Shown: positions 27,501 to 35,386 of the stretch, one piece after another
How the letters are laid out: each line of letters begins with the position of its first letter
Numbering within the stretch: position 1 is the stretch's first letter
Origin: Giardia muris
Taxonomy: Eukaryota; Fornicata; Diplomonadida; Hexamitidae
NCBI GenBank assembly: GCA_006247105.1
Contig: CM016928.1
Span: 434,001 to 498,000, forward strand
DNA length: 64,000 nt
Direction of reading: 5' to 3'
Made by a program: the position numbers and the translations under genes
The notes under the pieces: model-generated
What the model saw: only the letters and a program-made list of their open reading frames with translations
Databases searched by the model: none
Told to the model about the DNA's origin: nothing

Positions 27501-30196
27501 TTACGGCGCCCTTCATTGACCTCAATGGGGTTGACCCAGAGCATGTGATTCCGATCCGGTCGTTACACTTCTCGGAGGAGGACCTAGCCACAGGTGTCCT
27601 TGCGCTTATCAACAAGGGAAAGCAGATCGGAGAGCAACTGGCGACGATCGCGCTCCTCTATTGTGCCCTCGGGCTTTCCAATGACTTTGTCACGGAGGGG
27701 TGGCGTCCACAGGTTCCCACCATCGTCACCCTTTGCTCTTGTCTTCAGGTCTATGTGACGTTCATCTCGGATCTTAGAGACATCTATCTTGTGATGACCC
27801 CGTTGTTGGTCCGGCTCTCGGAGACGACCGAGTACCAGGCACAAGTGGTCATTCAAAAGGCGATAGGGCGTATCCTTGACCACCATCAAGTACTCACCCA
27901 AAAGTTTGGGGGTCTGAACAGTGCCACCGGGGGTGGACCAGCTAGGCACTTCATCCAGAACTATATTGATGTCTTTGGAGACCCTGGGGCGAATTTACCC
28001 CTGAAGTACACCACTCTCCGAGGAGTAACAGAATACCTTGAAATGAGCCGCTCAGGCATTGATACCCTAGCCCATATCAAGCCCGCCTTGGAACCCTGGC
28101 TTCCGAAGCTTTTAGGATTCTTCAAAAGCTTCTGTCTTCGAACCTTCCAACGAACCTATAAGATCTCGGACGCCTCATTATCGAAGGCCTTCATCGAAAT
28201 GATCCGAGCAGAGATGCAGATGCCAACGGCAACCGTTGAATTCGTGAACCAGATACTCGAGGCGAAAACCTTATTCATCCGGGCACTCTGCGGTCTTGTC
28301 GGCGTGCAAGGGCCAGGGGAGCTCTATGACGCCTTCCCAAGCTTCAGTGAGCACCTTTCGACAGGAGATAAGGACGCCTTTGGGTATTGGGTCGAGCAAG
28401 CTCTTACGGGGCAATCACACGTTCTTGAGGGAAAGGATCTTACCATGGATATCATGAGTCCCAACCCTGGAGAATACGTCGAGTTCGACGTCGTTAGCCT
28501 CACCAGTTCCGGAGCGGATGAACGACCTTCGGAATATCAGCCAAATTCTCTTATGACACCAACGTTGGTGCATTCCGTTGTCAATCCCAAGGACTCCGAG
28601 CTCTCAAGTACGGCCTTTGTCAACAACTACTTCTCATCTCCAGAGCAAGACCTTGGAACCTTGATTCGTGATGCCGAAAGCACTCTCGCAAGTACGAGTA
28701 CGAATACAACGGTCCAGACCCCGGCCATCTCTTCGACTCCCAAGCCCGTTCTTTCTGAAGCTCCTTTGTCATCCGCACGGAAGCTAGTAAGCCCCATATC
28801 CAAGGACCAAGCAATGGAGAACTTGATGAGTCAAATGGGGAACCTGGTTGATGACATCGACATGGACTCTAATCTTGTAGAGGAGTTACGAGCGTCTCGA
28901 ACGGCAAGCAAGAGGCAATCTCTTGATAGCACTGGCCGTCTCGATTCACACAATACGACCATGCACTCGTACCTAGGAGAGCAAACACCAGGCTCAGTAG
29001 ATACCCTTTCTAGGCCCATGATGAAGTTCGACCCGACTCCTTTCCTCACGACAGCAAAAGAGTTCCCAGCTTCCGATGAATTTGCTCAGATGGTTATGCA
29101 AGTGGATCACCTCCCTCTCAACGAGAACGTTGTCGATGACGTCGACAGTTACCTCAAACGGATACTGGCCTTGGTCGAGGCGCTCCACGTCGCCGTCAAG
29201 ACGGGTGGGAACGAGGTGACTGAGGCGCTGACTTATGTCCTACGGACGGTTGCCGATAGTGTCGCGGGTACTCTCGCCCGTACCTTCAACGTCGATATAT
29301 GTCGGAAGACGATTGAGTTATTCCTTTACGTCAAGCGCCAGATGGCGACGAACCTCCAAAGCGACTGCGTCTTTGTTTCCTTCGTCGCAGACTTCACAGC
29401 TTTCTTGCATAGCTATTTAGTGAGTCTACCTTACCGAGCGATCGTTCGTTCTCGAGATCTAAGCACCTTCATTGATGCGGAGATCGACCCATCCATGGTC
29501 AGTCGGGAGTCCGTTTCACATGAGGATGTCTCTTTCGAGACTGTCAACGAGGTTATTCGGATGCTTGGGCTTCTTCCGGCGAGCCGTGACAATCCGAGCG
29601 GGCCGGATCCTACGAAGCTCACGGCATTGACGCTCGTTCTTGAGGGTAGCCGGACGCTTCTCGAGCTAGTCATTGCAGATGCACCAGCGACCCATACCTT
29701 ACGGCTTGTGATGGCCCTTTTGACGGCGACGTACGACAGGGCCATCCTCCTCCAGACTGCTCCCTACTTTACGGAGACAAAACCAGTCCTTCAGACACGG
29801 AACGCCGTCATCCGGAACGTCCTTAATAGCCTAATCGATAAGCTGGCGCAGATCATTGGACATTCCTCTCAAGCATTGAGCCGTGACATTACCAAGCACC
29901 ACGAAGACTTCCTTGCGCGCCGGCCCGTTTCCTGCGAGTCCCCCTTCTCGGGGACGCTCTTCTCCGTCTTCCTCATCCTTGCCGGAAGCCTGACGCTCTA
30001 CCCGAAGCCCGGGAAGGGTGCCTCAAGCTATGGAATGCCCGCCACGGCTTGCCCTCCCGCCCTGCAGTTCGTCTACCCTCGGACCATTATCATCACATGC
30101 ATCCAGAGGCTCATCGACGGGCTCGACGCCGAGGTCCAGGACGCCCTCGCCGTCTCCTGTGGCCTTGACATCATTAATCAGCTCGGCAGTTTGTAG
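21575..30196 (+). CDS. Giant HEAT/TOG-like protein, possible XMAP215/CLASP relative
   Basis: 2,873 residues, the longest gene in the window. An acidic Tyr-rich N-terminus (EVIEEVSIYETIYESVYEET) precedes helical repeats (LLGSQDPATRVRGLEMLRD; SSLVVMAAARTLRAIVEDD), resembling TOG/HEAT arrays. Basic Ser/Thr/Pro linkers follow near residues 770-850 (TPAKHLETPKRPAQTPGRKS) and 1330-1470, the kind of microtubule-lattice-binding linker seen between TOG domains. Further helical blocks fill 1500-2300 and 2500-2870, with another disordered stretch between. The family assignment is tentative because I see no decisive TOG signature; a generic HEAT scaffold is the alternative. It is followed after 6 bp by the next gene, whose ATG overlaps its AGTAAA signal. 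Confidence 0.72.
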   Translation: MDIPDQDSGEYEVIEEVSIYETIYESVYEETLTESQPPDKTTVETLLGSQDPATRVRGLEMLRDSLDHSTAVRLDYAFQSLSDASSLVVMAAARTLRAIVEDDPLATLQTVYASSTRAFHKAVSVIARRLLFQDQEATEVATVILSLLTQVHIDLALHILVQVSAGMRAKIPGNVSLCVSVLRKLHDYIDRAVDNSALVEFPESVVTDVAENVAVALQSSVPEIIRTVTDYLPELLQLIPANLLTAAIEKTNCTISQENLGFLQSQGPGPISRRASSVSQERPGSARPVPPRPKSQGVAIDSEVDTSFTVISNALSQPAQQPASHTTHQRGSVSSTVNPADFMAGSPVVSVIATPSCAGTELPDSSTNLSLLAPTMLEPDVPLKHVLKDSNSYDPEALDWVNELHIPHSVVTGIRDHNVIARRETVELIGSLFNPFQPHPCQDQGEVPYEQLSSNATVIDDILRKLTDIAMSDQNPALSSAALNSLRVMFLYLPSAYCTTDRVLNVTSAILGKLKSKKTAIIIPCYHLLDVLLARHVTLAQVLELPLISGALPDVPQDVLRKIDDSSTLRNVVTVLGDFRAGLNKPIPPSKSALNTQLYVELCNVLARQLLVCLFVLIGGAYKKASIQVFAPEQVLSLIHAYVATSTTHVIVEPGDKFRSCVQSLGKLSPIRVKDDTPTVLTLSLNIDCYGGVESFELFPLRAFTGLCQSCVGKGSISSLVYLKAIISYFLRDMSSEVRAAGAMLDVILDGAIAFQRCTLRGRGGSQPVTPAKHLETPKRPAQTPGRKSVGIRDSPPERDAAPPPAASTPVTTQAGAKRPVSAKKTPTRTPSKHKSPARPVSATAASTPAAPKIVSTVGRTKYVYYTAYDYPADLFKGCYFDSGVNYKKIRLSLRPPALILYKLGAVCTAEDVAFAESLSTAKHDFSLLFQQVQVPDARDNVFYTLGEGAEASTLIAPLVDQISHLVTRHFVSSTSVTGSDVQKRTDRPFSSCLVSTFRIFGTLMMCCRQEGILTRVLPIAGTILNTVYSKDIQLYSSCISAYIYHVLAFVPYHMADNPGKIITAWKKLLAVAFDIHGLVPVYFSLFSIMTSICKECENESNELTECNGVAIVTLGEYLHETVKFLHEKFDPAHGGTGFSLRLTTELLIHVLEVGAYLEGASDALTGPTGSLVRVSSRLLALLVYYMRNVNGLEQMDPAFLGKVLEKEVIPSLKGMYSTSLAEATCMHSVLAALSSIREADPSLARYVQSILTICSKTDFPRLSVSTRIPKSCLYLDVELDRGKIQNVDFRKPTNLFVVIRDLSVKSAATYDSLGAQGLVSIQKYSLVPERTPERPPKSRRSTISRDVSQICEGPSKPADVSEASSNDVSRMSTILADMSTHDERPKSARSARASQSSRKNSVAEEPPRPKPHSHSSVDAAMRSQASKMSPDHSTVTTDESVANSSHHSRGSFDRQSFEEGEGRPRHRARSSVGVFRKMMSTIRNKTSAVLQMKVTYVPEFLAPYQRETGFEGSPGRLMGLLSEYVSEMTQEKDGMKRSDMTVAMVQLVSQLDDGSFECAKIERRILQFLEERTRLEPNANLIDHILLLMRELLRTGTTATPFEQAWSTGLINLLGMTRRPTTRSYAVQTLNLCICCHSILMAASLTKSYLGTAVIRALEGTSASYSMNRPTDGIIQSVRQETINWLISDMIPTLIAFISDSDVYYVYENSVVLLQVRQKCEEILATATSTSMKATTTEVLRMLHQVEATCHERVPAMSIRARREAILGEELSRTLEKMGENRRRSKPMTDDVIRQAVSREVNKFSQLSQTEMDSSVRGSESFTARPEPEVPRKPGIPRARPAKGDAVGRARAESYSFDDSVDPSFHSATNSSLLEQGAQQRPQTLPRQKLSASISMEAEASFNRGIQSIQLHNLSIPLHGRHEMRFAALCKLISDSADLISLLLPYIFERQASISATDVRVVRHIINDSIVDCDITAPFIDLNGVDPEHVIPIRSLHFSEEDLATGVLALINKGKQIGEQLATIALLYCALGLSNDFVTEGWRPQVPTIVTLCSCLQVYVTFISDLRDIYLVMTPLLVRLSETTEYQAQVVIQKAIGRILDHHQVLTQKFGGLNSATGGGPARHFIQNYIDVFGDPGANLPLKYTTLRGVTEYLEMSRSGIDTLAHIKPALEPWLPKLLGFFKSFCLRTFQRTYKISDASLSKAFIEMIRAEMQMPTATVEFVNQILEAKTLFIRALCGLVGVQGPGELYDAFPSFSEHLSTGDKDAFGYWVEQALTGQSHVLEGKDLTMDIMSPNPGEYVEFDVVSLTSSGADERPSEYQPNSLMTPTLVHSVVNPKDSELSSTAFVNNYFSSPEQDLGTLIRDAESTLASTSTNTTVQTPAISSTPKPVLSEAPLSSARKLVSPISKDQAMENLMSQMGNLVDDIDMDSNLVEELRASRTASKRQSLDSTGRLDSHNTTMHSYLGEQTPGSVDTLSRPMMKFDPTPFLTTAKEFPASDEFAQMVMQVDHLPLNENVVDDVDSYLKRILALVEALHVAVKTGGNEVTEALTYVLRTVADSVAGTLARTFNVDICRKTIELFLYVKRQMATNLQSDCVFVSFVADFTAFLHSYLVSLPYRAIVRSRDLSTFIDAEIDPSMVSRESVSHEDVSFETVNEVIRMLGLLPASRDNPSGPDPTKLTALTLVLEGSRTLLELVIADAPATHTLRLVMALLTATYDRAILLQTAPYFTETKPVLQTRNAVIRNVLNSLIDKLAQIIGHSSQALSRDITKHHEDFLARRPVSCESPFSGTLFSVFLILAGSLTLYPKPGKGASSYGMPATACPPALQFVYPRTIIITCIQRLIDGLDAEVQDALAVSCGLDIINQLGSL

Positions 30197-30197
30197 A

Positions 30198-30203
30198 AGT
30201 AAA
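30198..30203 (+). terminator. AGTAAA poly(A)-type signal overlapping the next start codon
   Basis: AGTAAA at 30198-30203 starts 2 nt after the TAG stop (30194-30196). Its last A is the first base of the following ATG. Confidence 0.6.
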
Positions 30204-33040
30204 TGAACGTCATTGACCTCCTTGATGCAACGGCTGAGGTGGCGGCGCCCCGGCTCACCCCCGAGGGTGCGCAGCTGGCCGCCCGACAGTGCACCGCGCG
30301 CTTGGTCGGCTCTCCCGCGCTCGAGGTTCGCATCCATGCGATCTCCGAGTTGTCGAAGCTTGCTAGGACTTACCCTGCAACGGCGTCCTCCGCCCTCGAG
30401 GCAGTCCTGGACTGTGGGCGCAAACAACCTGACTCGGTTGTTGTCACAGGGGCCGTCGCAGAATACCTTCTACAACTGATTCGCTTCTATGACTCGGACT
30501 CTGAGGAGATGGCCGCAGCACGCTTAGGCGCCTGTGAGTCGATCCTCTCCATCACTGGCTCCATCTCCTACCTGTTTGAGGGTGCGAGTCTTGTACTTGT
30601 CAATAATACTCCCTCCTCTATGGATTCACAGAGTGAGTGCTTGGATGTGCTCCAAAAGATATTTACTACGCCCACGACGCACGATCAGCTCGCAAACGCC
30701 CTCTGCGGCGCGTCCGTTGTTCCTGGCCTTCCTCAAGGCTATTCGCTTGCTCCTCGATTACTCATTCTTCTACAGACAAAAGGAACAAGAGGGATCTCGC
30801 TGGTAGACGAGATCCTAGCCATTCCGGGTGCTATGGAAGGCGACATACCCTTGCTCATTGCCGTTACTCGTCTAGGCTTGTTCGAAGCACTCTTTGAGAA
30901 GATTGAAGTCGACCGCGTGACAACGCAGGTATCTACATCGGCTGCGTCTCTTCTCCTTCAGATTTTGGCCAAGTATGGCTGTCAGATCCTTCCGCAATTG
31001 CGCGAGCACTTTACGGCTAGGAATCTTCTGGCACGACTGGGTGATAACGTCCATGCATGTGCCTACACGCTACTGAACAACCTCTCTCGAGAGGCTGAGA
31101 CAACTCCAGTCTTATACAGCGTGCTTCTGGACTGTTTGCGAGCTTCACCGCTTCTTATCTGCGATTTGGAGGGACAAACCCTGCTCACCTCGAAGCTCTT
31201 CGAATACTCACTAATGCTCATCTGCACGCCAGGAGATCTTGCCTTTTCTCAGCAGTCGGTTGTCGATATTGCGACCGCCGCCGCCGACGTGGTTTTAGTG
31301 GTCATTGAGCGTAGTCAAGATGCGGGTATGACGATCGCTCGTATGGCAGTTCTATCCCTCCAGCCTGGAGCCCCTTCTCAAAGCGTGAACATTATCGACC
31401 GTCTCCTTCATCTTATTGGGACGTTGCACGGTGAAGCTGTCAGGGGTTTGAGGGAGCGAATAAGTGCCATTGTTAAGGCGTGCATCAGTCTCCCTCCTAT
31501 CGCCCGGGATCTGTCCGCCTCCTTCGTTAGAGCCATCATCGTCATGTATCGCACTACTTGGAAGGATGGGTTGCGTGTCATCGCTCGGAGTCTACGTCTA
31601 GGAACCCCAGGTGCGCCTAATAAGTCTCTTGAGACGGCTCAGAAGCTTTACCGAGAGAAGGTGCTTTCTCTCTCCCAGACTACTTCCTTGAACCACTCGG
31701 AGAACGTCTCGACCCTTTTCTCTAACGTCTGTTGTGCCTTGCCACCTTCCCGTATACCGGAGCTTGTCCTCTCTCTTCTAGACATCCTTCATCTCCTGAT
31801 GGATGACCCAGAAGCTGGAGCATGTGTCACATTGGCTTGCATGGTCAAACCGGCCTCTGCTCGTGATCTCCCATGCCCATTCATCGGACAACTACTTCTT
31901 ATGGCCCCTTATGTTGATGCCGCCCAAAATAGCCTTCTCGCACTTCTTCTACGTTGTATTACTCGTCTTTCACCCGAAACCTTCTTTACCCTCTGCTCCC
32001 TTGCGTTCAACTCCACTAGTTCGTCTGTCGCCGGTGTTATAGGGCAGCTTCTCGGCCTCCTCGTGGTTGGAGCCGTCGAGAAGGTGACTGAGAAGCTCAT
32101 TGCTTATCTTGTTCTTCAAGTACCCGCCAACCTTCTAAAGACGATCAATCTTGGGCCAGGATTAGTAGATATCGACTCTATTCGCGACGCTCTTCGCCAA
32201 GCTGTTAAATACTCATCAGAATCGACCGAAACTCATGTGGTTGCGGTCCTGGATGGGCTAGAGGGAGTTGATTGGGGTGAGAGGATTACTACTTTAAGTT
32301 TCTCCGGGACTGAAGCAATATCACCTCAAGGGGTATCAGGTGCTACTATATTGACAACGGAGACGACAAATATCGTACCGACGACAAAGGAGCTCTCTGT
32401 AAGCGAGATAATGACTAGTGATGCATGTACTCAGACGGTTCTCGACGTGGACGAGATCCTTCGGGAAAACCTCCTTCTTCATGAGCAGTTGAAGGTGACC
32501 GAGGCGAAGGTGGAGGCGATGCAGTTGGCCATTGATGCACACCCGGATATGGCCTCTCCGCTCCAATACCCGGTCCAGTCCTTGGAAGCGAACGACGAGG
32601 TCTTTATCGGCGCCTCCGGATGCTCCGAAAGCTTCTACTCCGAAGGAACCGTCTGTTCTTCTCATGCCGTAGTCATCCCAGCAGAGCATTTGACATCACA
32701 GCTATGTGATGGGATGAATTATCTTCAAGCACCAGAGACCGACGGAGGTGAGGGGGATGATCCATCATACTCCGCCCTTCTATCACAACAAGAACCTACC
32801 GCGGGTACTGGTCCAAGTAAGGGACCAGATGTGGATGCGGAAGGGCTTGAAACTATCGTTGAGCAGCAACCCGAAGTCGTCGCCCCAATCCCCGAGGAAC
32901 TAGCATTGGACCAGGAACCTATACCTCTAGTCTTTGATGAGATAACGCTTCCAAGCACCACAAAAGGTCGTGGACGGACGGGACGGCACCGGAACAATGC
33001 CCATTATGTCCGTTGCCCCGAAGCCCCACCCACGGAGTAA
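30203..33040 (+). CDS. ARM-repeat plus coiled-coil protein, possible Uso1/p115
   Basis: 945 residues. Residues 1 to about 690 form a helical ARM-like solenoid (EVRIHAISELSKLARTYPAT; SSALEAVLDCGRKQPDSVVV; AASLLLQILAKYGCQILPQL). A short coiled coil follows near 745-770 (EILRENLLLHEQLKVTEAKV), then a long acidic region, and the end is basic. An ARM head, coiled coil and acidic tail is the layout of the ER-Golgi tether Uso1/p115, but the coiled coil is much shorter than usual, so this is only a suggestion. The stop TAA lies inside AGTAAA, and the next gene starts 67 bp on. Confidence 0.68.
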   Translation: MNVIDLLDATAEVAAPRLTPEGAQLAARQCTARLVGSPALEVRIHAISELSKLARTYPATASSALEAVLDCGRKQPDSVVVTGAVAEYLLQLIRFYDSDSEEMAAARLGACESILSITGSISYLFEGASLVLVNNTPSSMDSQSECLDVLQKIFTTPTTHDQLANALCGASVVPGLPQGYSLAPRLLILLQTKGTRGISLVDEILAIPGAMEGDIPLLIAVTRLGLFEALFEKIEVDRVTTQVSTSAASLLLQILAKYGCQILPQLREHFTARNLLARLGDNVHACAYTLLNNLSREAETTPVLYSVLLDCLRASPLLICDLEGQTLLTSKLFEYSLMLICTPGDLAFSQQSVVDIATAAADVVLVVIERSQDAGMTIARMAVLSLQPGAPSQSVNIIDRLLHLIGTLHGEAVRGLRERISAIVKACISLPPIARDLSASFVRAIIVMYRTTWKDGLRVIARSLRLGTPGAPNKSLETAQKLYREKVLSLSQTTSLNHSENVSTLFSNVCCALPPSRIPELVLSLLDILHLLMDDPEAGACVTLACMVKPASARDLPCPFIGQLLLMAPYVDAAQNSLLALLLRCITRLSPETFFTLCSLAFNSTSSSVAGVIGQLLGLLVVGAVEKVTEKLIAYLVLQVPANLLKTINLGPGLVDIDSIRDALRQAVKYSSESTETHVVAVLDGLEGVDWGERITTLSFSGTEAISPQGVSGATILTTETTNIVPTTKELSVSEIMTSDACTQTVLDVDEILRENLLLHEQLKVTEAKVEAMQLAIDAHPDMASPLQYPVQSLEANDEVFIGASGCSESFYSEGTVCSSHAVVIPAEHLTSQLCDGMNYLQAPETDGGEGDDPSYSALLSQQEPTAGTGPSKGPDVDAEGLETIVEQQPEVVAPIPEELALDQEPIPLVFDEITLPSTTKGRGRTGRHRNNAHYVRCPEAPPTE

Positions 33041-33041
33041 A
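33036..33041 (+). terminator. AGTAAA signal containing the stop codon
   Basis: The TAA stop at 33038-33040 is embedded in AGTAAA (33036-33041). Confidence 0.6.
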
Positions 33042-33107
33042 GGGCGTTCCAGCAGACCATCTCTTGTTGTGGTTAGTAGCAACCATGATAAGTTGAATAA
33101 AAGAATC

Positions 33108-35324
33108 ATGGCGGACCCTTCGTGCACTCTCATCATCTTCGGGGCCTCTGGGGACTTGACATACCGCAAGCTGATCCCGGCCATCTATAGTCTGGCGCAG
33201 ACTGGGGGCTTGAACCCGGAGTCCCGTGTTATCGGGGTGGCACGTTCGGCCATGGAGCCTGAAGAGTATCATAAGAAGTTATCCGACGCAATAGCGAAGC
33301 ACGTGGGAGACACTTCGGTCAAGAAGGCGGATCCGAAGGCGATCGCGGCCTTCGTCCCACGTGTCAATTACATCAGGATGAGCTCGTATGATTGCATTAA
33401 CGACTACAGACGCCTTGCAGACCTGGTCTTCAAGACGGAGCCGTACAAGAACTTGGAGAAGGTCCTGGTTTATCTAGCGCTCCCTCCGGAGGCCTTCAAC
33501 GATACCATCACTAGCCTCGGGGCAGTCGGCCTTAACGCTTCGAATTGCACCCTCGTCGTTGAGAAGCCGCTGGGGCGTGACGCGGAGAGTGCAACCGAGG
33601 TTGAGAAGCTTCTACATTCCCAGTTCGCGGAGAACCAGATCGCCCGTATTGACCATTACCTGGGGAAGACGCAGGCATTGAACTTGATGGGGTTCCGCTT
33701 TGCAAATACTTTTGTCGAGCCGATCTGGAACGATCACTTCATCGAACGGATCATCATCACGGCTTCAGAGAGCGTTGACGTTGGGGGTCGTATTGGATAT
33801 TATGAGCAGAATGGCGTCGTCGTCGATATGGTTCAGTCTCACCTTCTTCAGCTTCTAGCCCTCGCAACGATGGAGGCCCCCCAGGACATGAAGGCCGATT
33901 TCATTCGCGATGAGAAGATGAAGATTCTTAGGGCCATCGAGGTCATTCGCCCCGAAAACATGCTTCTGGCACAGTACAACGGGTATAAGGAGCATAAGGG
34001 CGTCGCTCCGGACTCCAAAACCCCAACGGCCGTCTGTCTTAGTCTTCGCATCAACACGAACCGTTGGCGCAACACCAACTTCATTATCCAGACCTGCAAG
34101 TGCGGAGACGTCAGGGAGACGCGTGTCGATGCCGTCCTACGGCCCTGTGGGTTCCGCCTATTCTCCAGTATGTCGATGTGTCCTGATCCGAACATCATCT
34201 CGTTCCTCATTCAGCCTGATGAGGGTATTACGATCCACTTCGAGACTTTGACTCCAACCGTTGGAACCCCGATGGTTTGCGACGGGACCATGTGCACGGC
34301 CGTCACGTCGAATTACCAGACGCGCCCCGTGCAGTTGGAGTTCAACTACAGCGGGAGCAACATCTTCACCCAGACCGCCTACGAGCGCTTACTCCAGGAG
34401 GCCGTCCAGGGTGACCTCTCCAATTTCACCCGCTCTGACGAGGTGCTTGAGCAATGGCGTATCGTCTCGAAGTGCCTATTGAAGGATGCCGCGGTTCCGA
34501 TCGTCTATGCGAAGAACTTGTCGCTTCTCACGCCTCTGAACTTCGACCTGTGGAACTATGGGCGCTGCTATATCAGGAAGCTTGCCTATGGGCGTTGTCG
34601 CCTCAGAGTTGGTTGGGAAATCTGTGCCTCTAGTTCTTTGGCCTCGGACGTTGTCACTGAGAAACTCTTGCATGCGATCCAACTCTGGAACCAAACAGAC
34701 CGTTCGACTCCTCACTTCAACCTTCTCATGGCTGGTGGGAACACTCCACTCCCCGTCTATGGCACTTTGTGTAAGAAGCTGCCGAAATTCTTCTCGAGTG
34801 ATGTTCTCAAGCACCTCCGCATCTGGGTCACGGACGAGCGTGAGGACGTAGGCAGTCGGAACAACGGGTTTGCGCTGAAGAAGGCCTTCGAAGGCTGCGG
34901 AGTTGAGGTAGTTGAGCTCTACAACGGCAAGAAGTCCTTCGAGGAGAGTGCTAAGGAGTACTCTCAGAGGCTCAAGGAGGTCAAGTCCTTCCAGGCTGCC
35001 CTATTAGGTATCGGAACCGATGGGCACACTTGTTCCCTCTTCCCAGGTTGTCTCCCAGTCCTTAAAGGCCAGGACGATCAGTGTGTGGTCCAGACTATTC
35101 CTCAACTAGGGGAGCGGCGCGCGACAATCACACCACTGGTTATCCAGCGTATCAAGGACGTGATCTTTCTCGCTATTGGTAGTGAGAAGGCACAGGCTCT
35201 TACATCGCTTGCGTATGCTCCTTTCCAACCGAATCTTATCCCCGCTCAGCTTGCCACGGCACAGGAGACGACTACGATCGTCTGTGATCACTTTGCTCGT
35301 AGTAATCGCCCGAAGTTCAACTAG
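33108..35324 (+). CDS. G6PD: Bifunctional glucose-6-phosphate dehydrogenase / 6-phosphogluconolactonase
   Basis: 738 residues from the ATG at 33108, chosen because it follows the A-rich GAATAAAAGAATC and sits just before the Rossmann start; an in-frame ATG at 32970 lies inside the previous gene. The G6PD half has IIFGASGDLTYRKLIPAIYS (NADP binding), VVEKPLGRD and the active-site RIDHYLGK (about residue 180). The lactonase half has AGGNTPLPVYG (about 542), WVTDERED and GIGTDGHTCSLFPG (about 636). It catalyses the first two steps of the oxidative pentose phosphate pathway in the cytosol, giving NADPH. The fusion is known from Giardia and, with reversed order, from Plasmodium. The next gene encodes the third step. 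Confidence 0.95.
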   Translation: MADPSCTLIIFGASGDLTYRKLIPAIYSLAQTGGLNPESRVIGVARSAMEPEEYHKKLSDAIAKHVGDTSVKKADPKAIAAFVPRVNYIRMSSYDCINDYRRLADLVFKTEPYKNLEKVLVYLALPPEAFNDTITSLGAVGLNASNCTLVVEKPLGRDAESATEVEKLLHSQFAENQIARIDHYLGKTQALNLMGFRFANTFVEPIWNDHFIERIIITASESVDVGGRIGYYEQNGVVVDMVQSHLLQLLALATMEAPQDMKADFIRDEKMKILRAIEVIRPENMLLAQYNGYKEHKGVAPDSKTPTAVCLSLRINTNRWRNTNFIIQTCKCGDVRETRVDAVLRPCGFRLFSSMSMCPDPNIISFLIQPDEGITIHFETLTPTVGTPMVCDGTMCTAVTSNYQTRPVQLEFNYSGSNIFTQTAYERLLQEAVQGDLSNFTRSDEVLEQWRIVSKCLLKDAAVPIVYAKNLSLLTPLNFDLWNYGRCYIRKLAYGRCRLRVGWEICASSSLASDVVTEKLLHAIQLWNQTDRSTPHFNLLMAGGNTPLPVYGTLCKKLPKFFSSDVLKHLRIWVTDEREDVGSRNNGFALKKAFEGCGVEVVELYNGKKSFEESAKEYSQRLKEVKSFQAALLGIGTDGHTCSLFPGCLPVLKGQDDQCVVQTIPQLGERRATITPLVIQRIKDVIFLAIGSEKAQALTSLAYAPFQPNLIPAQLATAQETTTIVCDHFARSNRPKFN

Positions 35325-35331
35325 GCCTGAG

Positions 35332-35337
35332 AGTAAA
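35332..35337 (+). terminator. AGTAAA poly(A)-type signal after G6PD-6PGL
   Basis: AGTAAA lies 7 nt after the TAG stop of the fused gene (35322-35324). Confidence 0.6.
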
Positions 35338-35386
35338 TGACTTGAAAGATTAGAACCACGACTTGGTCTCAGGGGAGGAAAAAAGA

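Noticed and set aside
32970..33107. N-terminal extension of G6PD-6PGL from the ATG at 32970
   Set aside because: It would overlap the preceding gene, and the extension is low-complexity. The ATG at 33108 has the A-rich context and immediately precedes the Rossmann motif.
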